From JAXLXE01 sp046328115 (lineage in GTDB: Bacteria; Chloroflexota; UBA6077; JACCZL01): DNA of 64,000 nucleotides. Positions 17,291 to 24,469 of the stretch are shown here, one piece after another. Location of the stretch: contig JAXLXE010000004.1 of assembly GCA_046328115.1 (NCBI GenBank), positions 620,001 to 684,000 of the forward strand, read 5' to 3'. The number at the start of each line of letters is the position of its first letter. Positions within the stretch are counted from its first letter, which is position 1. The position numbers and the translations under genes were made by a program. The notes beneath the pieces were generated by a model. It was not told the origin of the DNA, made no database searches, and saw only the letters and a program-made list of their open reading frames with translations.

Positions 17291-18662
17291 CCGTCTCCGG
17301 GACGTACTGAGGCCGAGGCATCGGCAATCCGGCCACATGGGTCGCCCGACCCGTAACCCCGCCACGGTGGCCCCCCTCGTTTCCATTGTGATCGTCGCCT
17401 TTAACATGGCGCGCGAGCTCCCGCGCACCATTCGATCGCTCTCCCCAGCCATGCAACGGGGTGTCGCGGCTGCCGAGTACGAGCTGATCGTGATCGACAA
17501 TGGTTCCTGGCCTCCGGTTCGCGAGCACGATCTCCCAACGGGTGGCGTCCGCACCTCCATCCACCGGATTGAAAACGCGTCCGTATCACCTGCCGCCGCC
17601 GTGAACCTGGGCATCGCGCTTGCTCGCGCCGAACGTATCGGTGTGCTGATCGATGGCGCCCGGTTGGCCTCACCCGGCCTGCTCCATGGCGCGCTCGCTG
17701 CCTCGCGCACACATCCACGCGCGGTGGTGGCAACCCTCGGCTTCCACCTGGGCTCAGAGTTCCAGTTCTTGAGCATCCACAAAGGCTACAACCAGGAACG
17801 AGAGGACGAAATGCTGAACCAGAGCGGTTGGGAGGCAGACGGTTATCGCCTGTTCAACATCTCCGCTCTGGCGGGTTCCTCACTGGACGGCTGGTTCTCA
17901 CCGATCGCCGAGTCCAACGCCCTGTTCATGTCCCGCGAGATGTGGCAGGAGATGGGTGGGTACGAGGAGCGCTTCACGATGCCCGGCGGCGGCCTGGTGA
18001 ATCTTGACGCGTACGCCCGTGCGTGTTCCCTTCCGGACAGTCAATTGGTCATCCTGCTCGGCGAGGGTACGTTTCACCAGGTACACGGAGGCGTCTCTAC
18101 CAATGCGCTGGTGTCACCGTGGAACGAGCAACACGATGAGTACGTTGGCATCCGCGGTAGACCGTTTACAGTCCCGGAGGTGACACCAACCTACTTCGGG
18201 AGCATGCCCAAGGCGGCCCTTCCCCTGGTGGAGTTCTCCGCGACGCGCGCCCGATCTCGTGAGCGCACGGCGGCGGGCCGGGCAACTGCCGACCTGGGGC
18301 CACTCGACCCTGCCATGACGCAACTGTGCGCGGTGCCGGCGGACCTGCTCTCTACCATCCAGCAAGGCGTCCTCCGCACGGCCTATAGGGGCCGCGCTTT
18401 CCTCAAAGGTCCGTTTGACATCGCGTTGTATCTCCAACTTCTCCAGCGGCTCCAACCACGAACCGTGCTCGAGATCGGAGCCAAAGAGGGTGGCAGCGCC
18501 CTCTGGTTCGCCGACACCACGGCAGCCCTGGGGATCCCCGCACATGTGGTCAGCGTGGACCTGGCACCTCCCGACCTATCGGACGAGCGTATCACGCTTG
18601 TCGCGGGTGAAGCACGCGCACTTGAGGACGTGCTCACAGACCCGTTCCTGGAGCAGCTCTAG
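17280..18662 (+). CDS. GT2 glycosyltransferase fused to a CmcI-type domain cut by an amber codon
   Basis: Residues of about 30-260 form a GT-A glycosyltransferase 2 domain: V-S-I-V-I-V-A-F-N-M at the start, I-V-I-D-N-G and L-I-D-G (the D-x-D-like position is degenerate), then M-G-G-Y-E-E-R-F. From about residue 375 begins a cephalosporin-hydroxylase/CmcI-type SAM domain (T-V-L-E-I-G-A-K-E-G-G-S-A-L-W-F-A-D). It ends abruptly at TAG 18660-18662. The same frame continues for another 108 codons with the missing half. The GT2 part could still work. The start overlaps the preceding methyltransferase gene by 11 bases, indicating one operon. Confidence 0.78.
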   Translation: MDFSRLRDVLRPRHRQSGHMGRPTRNPATVAPLVSIVIVAFNMARELPRTIRSLSPAMQRGVAAAEYELIVIDNGSWPPVREHDLPTGGVRTSIHRIENASVSPAAAVNLGIALARAERIGVLIDGARLASPGLLHGALAASRTHPRAVVATLGFHLGSEFQFLSIHKGYNQEREDEMLNQSGWEADGYRLFNISALAGSSLDGWFSPIAESNALFMSREMWQEMGGYEERFTMPGGGLVNLDAYARACSLPDSQLVILLGEGTFHQVHGGVSTNALVSPWNEQHDEYVGIRGRPFTVPEVTPTYFGSMPKAALPLVEFSATRARSRERTAAGRATADLGPLDPAMTQLCAVPADLLSTIQQGVLRTAYRGRAFLKGPFDIALYLQLLQRLQPRTVLEIGAKEGGSALWFADTTAALGIPAHVVSVDLAPPDLSDERITLVAGEARALEDVLTDPFLEQL

Positions 18663-18989
18663 AGGCCGTTTCTGGTAGTTGAGGACGGCGCACACGTGCG
18701 AGACGCGACGACCGCGGTGCTGGAATTCTTTCACCGGGTATTGTCAGTGGGCGACTACATCGTCGTTGAAGATGGCGTCGTTCGGTATCTGCCTGAACCA
18801 CGCTACGCGGAGTACGCTGACGGCCCGCACCGCGCGGTGAGCGAGTTCCTCTACGAGCATCCGGGCCAGTACATCATCGACCGTGAGCTGTGCGACTTCT
18901 ACGGCACGAACGTGACGTGGAACCCCAACTCATGGCTCCGACGGATTGCAGATGCTGAGCCACACACACCACCGACTCCTCCTGTTTGA
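18663..18989 (+). pseudogene. Detached C-terminal half of the CmcI-type methyltransferase domain
   Basis: Directly after the TAG at 18660 the frame reads R-P-F-L-V-V-E-D-G-A-H, then G-D-Y-I-V-V-E-D-G-V-V, D-G-P-H-R-A-V and D-R-E-L-C-D-F-Y-G-T-N-V-T-W-N-P-N. These are the conserved second half of CmcI/rhamnosyl O-methyltransferase domains. A GTG at 18696 could start a shorter peptide, but alone it lacks the SAM-binding part. One base change (for example CAG or TGG to TAG) explains the split. Confidence 0.8.
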
Positions 18990-19018
18990 GTGTGGCACGC
19001 ATTCACCCCACGGCTCCG

Positions 19019-19035
19019 CTCAGACGATGTCTGAG
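19019..19035. terminator. Hairpin between convergent genes
   Basis: CTCAGAC-GAT-GTCTGAG is a perfect 7-bp stem with a 3-base loop, between the end of the CmcI remnant and the end of the minus-strand epimerase. No T tract follows, so termination activity is only suggested by position. Confidence 0.45.
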
Positions 19036-19078
19036 GATCGCCCCTCGGAACCGGATCTCACGCGATGCCCGCCGCGCG

Positions 19079-20161
19079 CTAGGGCCGGTAGCCCAGCATG
19101 ATGTTCGCCACCGTCCCGCCCACGTTCTCCCGCAGGTACTCAGACAGTGGAACCCACGTTCCCCGACGGTCCAGCGCGATCCGGACGCACCTCAGGACCG
19201 ACGCCGTCTCCGCTCCGCTAAGGATGTTGCTGCCGCACTCCACCGTCTCCGGCCGCTCCGTCACGTCGCGTAGCGTGACCGTGGGCACGCCCAGGATGCA
19301 GCATTCCTCCGGCACGGTCCCGCTGTCGCTCAGGATGCAGTAGGCATCTCGCTCCAGACGGACAAAGTCCGGCAGACCCGCGGGTGGTACCACGGTGATG
19401 CGCGCTTCATCCAGCGTCAGGCCGGACCTGGTGAGTCTATCGCGCGTCCGCGGATGCATTGTCCAGAGCACCGGACGGGCAAAGTCCGTGGCGACACGCT
19501 CCAGGCTCTCCGCGAGCAGGCGGAGGCGATCCGGCAGGTCGACGTTCTCCTGACGATGCAAGGTGACCAGGAAGTAGCCGCCAGACTTCACGCCTAAGCG
19601 TTGCAGAGCATTGGACCGGTCAATCGCCGCTCCGTGGTGCTCGAGCACCTCGTAGATCGGATTGCCGGTCACGTAGATCCGCCGCGACGGGATACCCTCT
19701 GCCAGTAGATTGGCCCAGCTCCGCTCGGTGCACGGCAACAGTACGTCGCTCATGTGATCGATGACGCGCCGATTGGCTTCCTCCGGAACGCGGTCATCAA
19801 AGCAGGGATTGCCGGCCTCCATGCGGTAGACCGGGATTCCCAGGCGTCGGGCCACGAACGCGGCCAGCCCACTGTCCGTGTCGCCAAGCACCAGCACGCG
19901 ATCCGGCCGTTTCGCCCTCAGGACGTGCTCGGTGGCCGCGATGATCTGCCCCACCGTCTCGCCAAAACCGTCCCCCCGCACACCCAGGTAGTGGTCCGGG
20001 CGGCGCACGCCAAGCTCATCTAAGAAGAGATCCCTGAGTGAAGGGTCGTAGTTCTGGCCGGTGTGGACCAGCACGTGGTGACAGGCCCAGTCTAACCGCT
20101 CGATGACGCGGCTGAGTCGGATGATCTCTGGGCGTGTACCCAGCACGGTGAGGATCTTCAC
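19079..20161 (-). CDS. WecB-type non-hydrolysing UDP-sugar 2-epimerase (FnlC/QnlB/CapG role)
   Basis: The 360-residue enzyme has the family start K-I-L-T-V-L-G-T-R-P-E-I-I-R-L, H-T-G-Q-N-Y-D, V-L-G-D-T-D-S, M-E-A-G-N-P-C-F-D, P-E-E-x-N-R-R, L-H-R-Q-E-N-V and S-D-S-G-T-V-P-E-E. It is the third step after a CapE/FnlA-like dehydratase and an RmlD-like reductase, where it inverts C2 of the L-hexosamine nucleotide. It is more likely the FnlC/QnlB/CapG type than a UDP-GlcNAc to ManNAc epimerase, judged by its neighbours. Its ATG overlaps the dehydratase stop by four bases. Its C-terminus matches the scrap at 13591-13662. Confidence 0.9.
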   Translation of the reverse strand: MKILTVLGTRPEIIRLSRVIERLDWACHHVLVHTGQNYDPSLRDLFLDELGVRRPDHYLGVRGDGFGETVGQIIAATEHVLRAKRPDRVLVLGDTDSGLAAFVARRLGIPVYRMEAGNPCFDDRVPEEANRRVIDHMSDVLLPCTERSWANLLAEGIPSRRIYVTGNPIYEVLEHHGAAIDRSNALQRLGVKSGGYFLVTLHRQENVDLPDRLRLLAESLERVATDFARPVLWTMHPRTRDRLTRSGLTLDEARITVVPPAGLPDFVRLERDAYCILSDSGTVPEECCILGVPTVTLRDVTERPETVECGSNILSGAETASVLRCVRIALDRRGTWVPLSEYLRENVGGTVANIMLGYRP

Positions 20162-21210
20162 CGCGGCTGGTCGGCGGAGGCTGGCGGGCGATCCTCCTGG
20201 AGCAGGCGTTGCTCGCGGAGCAGGGCCTGGAGCGTACGGTCGGTCATCAGGCGATCGGCGGACGAGTACTCACGATCGACGCATGGCAGGTCAGGAGGAC
20301 CCTTCCGAAGCTCTGGTAGGAGCGGTTGAATCGCCAGGTATTCGCCCCGGTCAACGGTTCGGTAGGCTTGGTCGTCCGAGATCATCACCTCGTGGAGCTT
20401 CTCGCCCGGACGGATGCCAGTGAAGCGCATGTCTATCGCGCGGTCGCCGATCAGGGCACCCGCCAGGTCCACCACCCGGGCGGATTCGAGTCGGGGGATG
20501 TAGATCTCACCGGGCCGCGCGTGCCGGGCAGCCTCAAACACGGTGTCTACCGCCCAGTCCATACTCTTCAAGAATCGAGTCATCTCCGGCAGCGTCACGG
20601 TCACCGGGCCGCCCTGGCGGATCTGCTCGCGGAATAGTGGTACCACCGAGCCGCGGGACGCCAGCACGTTGCCGTAGCGCGCCAGGACAAACCGGGTGTC
20701 CCCGCAGTCCAGATTGGCCTGGACCGTGATGCGCTCCTGGACCGCCTTGGTCATGTCCATCACGTTCACCGGCCGGCAGGCCTTGTCAGTGGAGACCGCC
20801 ACGACCCCCTGCACGGGCAGGCGATGCTCGCGGATGGCGCGGACGACGTTGCTCGGGCCGTTGACGTTTGTGCGGACTGCCTGGTCTGGGAAGTACTCGC
20901 AGGTGGGCACCTGCTTGAGCGGGGCGGCGTGAAAGACGGCATCCGCGTCCCGCAGCACCGCGCAGATTGACGGGTAGTCCGCCACGTCACCGATCCTAAA
21001 CCCCAGCACGCGGTGGGAGGGGTCGTAGATGATGTCGTCCGTGGCGCCGTGCCGAGCCGTGAGCTCGATTCGCATCGCGTGCTGTTTGGCCTCGTCCCGA
21101 GAGAAAACGGTGATGCGCTCCGGCAGGCCAAGCTCGCCGCTGAGCAGGAGTTTCACCAGGGCATTCCCGAGCGACCCGGTCCCGCCCGTCACCACCACAC
21201 GCTTGCCCAT
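20158..21210 (-). CDS. CapE/FnlA-type UDP-GlcNAc 4,6-dehydratase/5-epimerase
   Basis: The start is the ATG at 21210 (M-G-K-R-V-V-V-T-G-G-T-G-S-L-G); upstream codons to 21282 belong to the overlapping reductase region. The roughly 350-residue extended SDR binds NADP through G-G-T-G-S-L-G. Instead of the usual Y-x3-K it has M-x3-K (M-D-M-T-K), the known peculiarity of CapE-like inverting dehydratases, which convert UDP-GlcNAc to the 4-keto-6-deoxy-L-sugar. Other family marks are T-D-K-A-C-R-P-V-N, L-A-R-Y-G-N-V and F-T-G-I-R-P-G-E-K-L-H-E. It shares one base with the reductase stop (TGATG) and four with the epimerase start. Confidence 0.9.
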   Translation of the reverse strand: MGKRVVVTGGTGSLGNALVKLLLSGELGLPERITVFSRDEAKQHAMRIELTARHGATDDIIYDPSHRVLGFRIGDVADYPSICAVLRDADAVFHAAPLKQVPTCEYFPDQAVRTNVNGPSNVVRAIREHRLPVQGVVAVSTDKACRPVNVMDMTKAVQERITVQANLDCGDTRFVLARYGNVLASRGSVVPLFREQIRQGGPVTVTLPEMTRFLKSMDWAVDTVFEAARHARPGEIYIPRLESARVVDLAGALIGDRAIDMRFTGIRPGEKLHEVMISDDQAYRTVDRGEYLAIQPLLPELRKGPPDLPCVDREYSSADRLMTDRTLQALLREQRLLQEDRPPASADQPR

Positions 21211-22098
21211 CAGCACGCGCCGCTCCGGATGCTCGCGCACGGCGTGGCGTCCGTGGCGACTTCGCCAACCATCGTTTCCCACGACGGCATGACCAGGCCG
21301 GTTGCCTGTCGGAACCGGCTGCCGTCTAGCGAACGATCGATTCGCACCGTGACGTCTGGCTCAATCGCTACTTCGAGCGCCAGTGCATCCCGAAACCGGT
21401 TCAGCAGCGAGAGCTTGTCTATCGGCTCGGAAGCCATGTGATAGAGCCCGGCTAGCGACTGATGGTGGGCGATCACATCGCCCAGCGCCGAGGACAGCGC
21501 CCGAGTGGTCAACCCCGAGAACACGGCCCGTGACCAGCCGCGAACCGTCTTCCCACGCTGGCCCACCAGCCACTCCAGCAGGCCGTGTGAGCCGCTGGCC
21601 TCGCGTCCGACGATGGACGTGCGAATGGTCAGGCAGCCGGGACCAGCCACCTCGCCCAGGAGCTTACTTCGCCCGTACGGATCCTCCGCGTTCGGCAGGT
21701 CATCCTCGCAGTATCCTCCGCGACGGCCGGAGAAGACACAGTCCGTGCCGATGTGGATGAGGCGAGCGCCACTCACGGAGCAGATCTGGTACAGGCGGTG
21801 CGGGAAAAGCGCGTTGAGCGTGAGGGTCGGCACCGCGTCCGAGGCCTGGCGAAGGTGTTTCACCAGGCCAATGCAGTTGACCACCACGTCCGGGCGCACC
21901 TCGGCGAAGGCGCGGACGACCGATATCCAGGTCTTCGGCGGACACCTGCTCGACGGTACGCTGGGGTTCGAAGATCCCCATCTGCGCCACGTAGCCGAAC
22001 CCACCTCGGACGGTGCAGTAAGCATCGAACCGCGTGCGGGCCTCCTGCCTGATCTTGTGTCCGAGCATACCGGTGCCACCCCGAATCAGGACCCGGAT
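21210..22098 (-). pseudogene. RmlD-like 4-keto-sugar reductase (QnlA/FnlB role), frameshifted
   Basis: The 5' part reads I-R-V-L-I-R-G-G-T-G-M-L-G-H-K-I, clearly the N-terminus of an RmlD/CapF-type SDR. At the expected start the codon is ATC (22098-22096) rather than ATG, seven bases after a GGGGGGAGG ribosome site. Around 21920-21921 the frame shifts: the conserved text continues one frame over as V-V-R-A-F-A-E-V-R-P-D-V-V-V-N-C-I-G, then Y-G-R-S-K (catalytic Y and K), to the TGA at 21210. Deleting one G restores E-D-L-D-I-V-V-R-A-F. There is no cupin domain, unlike CapF/FnlB, so it resembles QnlA. Either decayed or a sequence error. Confidence 0.78.
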
Positions 22099-23115
22099 GG
22101 CGCCACCTCCCCCCCTCGGGATGCACCCATCCGCGTCAGCGAGAGCGCGCTGGAGACTCGCAACATGCGCGTCTCGAATCGCTACCTCCTCGTGCAGCCA
22201 GCGAATGGTCTTGTCACGTTCCGCCACCTCCTTATGGAGCCAGCGCTGGGTCTCCAGATGCCGCTGTACCTGCTTGCGCAGCACACCCTGCACGTCGGCG
22301 GGCGTGGTGGGAAACATGGGTCCGCCCCATTCGTCCCACAACACGTATCGACCCTCTGCCTGAGGACTTCCACGCTTCAGGACCACTCCGGCCGTGTGAA
22401 ACGCGCTTATCAGCGCCTCCACGGCGCGCACTTCGCTGGGGAGATCGTCGCGGGCGAAAAGCTTGAGCACCACATCGACGTGCTCGCGCGCCGTGGCGAT
22501 TCCGGACTGCGCGACGGTCGTGCTGGTGACGTGGTGCCGCCACGCAGCGAGGTTCTCTGGGATCCGGCGGAACGGGCCCAGCAACCCGAGCTTGCGCGCT
22601 AGCCCGACGTCTCGGTGACACTCAGCGTTGTAATAGTCGCAGGCGGCAAGTACCCGCTCGATCGCGGCCTGGTGCTTCGGCTCGCGCGAGAACCAGATGA
22701 TATCGCTGCTCCAGTTCGCGGCGATCCATGTGGGAAACCGCTGATTCAGCCGAGATCGCGCCTCAAGAGTCAGGTAGGCGCCGTGCTGAAACTCGTGGGA
22801 GTGGATGACGTCCGTCCGCAGTTGCCGGATCAATCGCGTGAGCACGCCGGCCCGGTCGATGCCCAAGGTGTACGCCGCCAATTCCGGGCGGGTTGGTCCC
22901 TCGATCCAGTCTTGAAGTCGCGACACGCGGACACTCGGATGCGTGTCGGAGTGTGGATCCACCGCAAGCGAGTGGAGTGTCACGCTTCTCAACTCCACGG
23001 ACGGCGGGTGCTCGTTGACGCCAAACAGGTGCTGATCCCAGCCCTGGTCTTCCGGCAGTCGGATCCACCGCGCCAGGTGCACGCTCGACGGAATGCCCAC
23101 GTGGAGATTGCGCAC
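22099..23115 (-). CDS. GT-B glycosyltransferase N-lobe protein with coiled-coil tail
   Basis: The GTG at 23115 is preferred because the family-like text begins there (R-N-L-H-V-G-I-P-S-S-V-H-L-A-R-W). The first 210 residues look like the acceptor lobe of a GT4 enzyme: H-S-H-E-F-Q-H-G-A-Y, N-W-S-S-D-I-I-W-F and A-E-C-H-R-D-V-G-L-A. The donor-binding lobe with its E-x7-E motif is not recognisable; a region of unknown type ending W-D-E-W-G-G-P takes its place. Residues of about 293-320 carry two L-H-x-E-V-A-x-R-D repeats. There is no stop before the reductase frame: a G7 run (22109-22115) keeps both in one frame, while G6 would give a TGA at 22089-22087. Confidence 0.65.
22156..22239 (-). repeat. 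Two 42-bp coiled-coil coding repeats
   Basis: Minus-strand codons give L-H-K-E-V-A-E-R-D-K-T-I-R-W and L-H-E-E-V-A-I-R-D-A-H-V-A-S, the same 14-residue unit as in the three plus-strand tails. Confidence 0.85.
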
Positions 23116-23233
23116 CTGCGTGCTCTCACCGGGAGCGGCCACGCAACACCTCTGTGTGTCCGTCGGTGTCTCCGTCGCTGCCGACGTGGTAGTCTCTGAG
23201 TGCAATCGCGGGCCTGCCGTGGATGGTGGCACG

Positions 23234-24469
23234 ATGCAAGCGGAGATCCTGCGGTTGTCAACAGACCTCGCTGATCTGGGTGGGATCTGGGGCCTGGCGC
23301 GCGACGATCGGCACATCTTTGCCGCTACGACCCGCTACCGCCCGGCCTCCCGCGCCGGGCCGTACGAGCCATCACACCTGTTGGTGCTGGATGGACGATC
23401 ACTGGACCAGGTCAGCCGTTACACGCTTCAGCGCGGCAGGGACGTGCACTCCCTGCACTTCTGGGGCAACGTTCTCTACGCGGTCTCCACGGGTACGGAT
23501 GAGTTGTTGGCGCTCACCATCAAGGACGGTAGCGTGGTTGACGAGCAGGTGGCCTGGCGCCCCGATCCCGATGGGCCGCGCGAGGACCGCCATCACCTGA
23601 ACGCCGTGACTACCGTTGCAGGTGAGCTCGCCGTCAGCGGCTTCGGGCGGAAGGACGGTATCCTCTGGTCTACGGCGACCGATGGATTTGTGGTCGGCAT
23701 CAGCACCGGATCGCGGCTCGTATCCGGACTCCACCACCCGCACTCGCCGCTGGATCTGGGCTCCGACGTGGCGTACTGTGAGTCAGGCCTGGGCGCCGTG
23801 CGTGCGGTGCAGTCAGGCCGCGTGCAGAAACTCGGCGGCTACGCGCGCGGCCTCTGCATGGTGGGAGACCAGTTATTCGTTGGAACCAGCCTCGGACGGC
23901 GTGTCTCGCGAAGCCTGGGCGTGATGACGAACCGGGGCGAGCCGGGAGCTACGGTCGGACAATGCGCCGTGTCGAGACTTCGAGCAAGCGATCTCAGTGT
24001 GGAAGCGTCCGTTGAGTTGGGACGTTACGCCCAGGAGATCTACGATTTGTTGCCCGTGGATGGTACGCAGGCATGGCCGCGCCTCGCCGAAGGCGAATGG
24101 CAGGAGGACGCGCTCCGGGGTGCTCGCACCGCGTATGAGGAAGCCTACGTGGGCCTCGGCTGGCTCCATGCGGAGGTGGCACAGCGAGACGCGGCGATCC
24201 AGGCACTTCACCACGAGGTCACGAAGCGAGATAGCACCATTAAGTGGCTGCACGACGAGGTGGCGCAGCGCGACGCCACCGTGGAGTGGCTCCACAGCGA
24301 GGTGGCTGAGCGCGACGCGACCGCGGCGCAGCTTCACAACGAGGTGGCGCAACGCGACGCCACGCTGGAATGGTTGCACCGCGAGGTAGCCGCGCGCGAC
24401 TCCACGATCGAGCAACTGCACCGCGAGGTCGCGTCGCGCGACGCGATGATCGCCACGCGACGAGTTTGA
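23234..24469 (+). CDS. DUF4915/TIGR03032-like beta-propeller protein with seven-unit coiled-coil tail
   Basis: The ATG at 23234 is chosen because the longer opening to 23093 overlaps the promoter side of the divergent glycosyltransferase gene. The 411-residue product is a paralogue of the 14444-15751 protein: shared marks are H-H-L-N-A-V, G-F-V-V-G-I-S-T-G, H-P-H-S, Y-C-E-S-G, G-Y-A-R-G-L-C, F-V-G-T-S and Y-A-Q-E-I-Y-D-L-L-P. Residues 311-408 are seven perfect-length 14-residue units of the L-H-x-E-V-A-x-R-D-x-T-x-x-W type. The stop overlaps the TTG start of the next gene by four bases. Confidence 0.75.
   Translation: MQAEILRLSTDLADLGGIWGLARDDRHIFAATTRYRPASRAGPYEPSHLLVLDGRSLDQVSRYTLQRGRDVHSLHFWGNVLYAVSTGTDELLALTIKDGSVVDEQVAWRPDPDGPREDRHHLNAVTTVAGELAVSGFGRKDGILWSTATDGFVVGISTGSRLVSGLHHPHSPLDLGSDVAYCESGLGAVRAVQSGRVQKLGGYARGLCMVGDQLFVGTSLGRRVSRSLGVMTNRGEPGATVGQCAVSRLRASDLSVEASVELGRYAQEIYDLLPVDGTQAWPRLAEGEWQEDALRGARTAYEEAYVGLGWLHAEVAQRDAAIQALHHEVTKRDSTIKWLHDEVAQRDATVEWLHSEVAERDATAAQLHNEVAQRDATLEWLHREVAARDSTIEQLHREVASRDAMIATRRV
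24164..24457 (+). repeat. Seven tandem 42-bp coiled-coil coding repeats
   Basis: Seven contiguous 14-codon units with no spacing run from L-H-A-E-V-A-Q-R-D-A-A-I-Q-A to L-H-R-E-V-A-S-R-D-A-M-I-A-T. Repeat positions 1, 4, 5, 8 and 9 (L, E, V, R-like, D) are nearly invariant. DNA similarity between units (GAGGTGGC and CGCGAC cores) would allow copy-number change by recombination. Confidence 0.9.

Noticed and set aside
7992..18989. Possible recoding of TAG as a sense codon (three in-frame TAG codons in otherwise conserved genes)
   Set aside because: Intact genes such as yajQ (701-703), the molybdoenzyme gene (13083-13085) and argH end with TAG at the expected family length, so TAG works as a stop.
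24164..24457. Regular 42-bp repeats that could be taken for a CRISPR array
   Set aside because: The units are contiguous without spacers, remain in frame and encode a heptad coiled coil.
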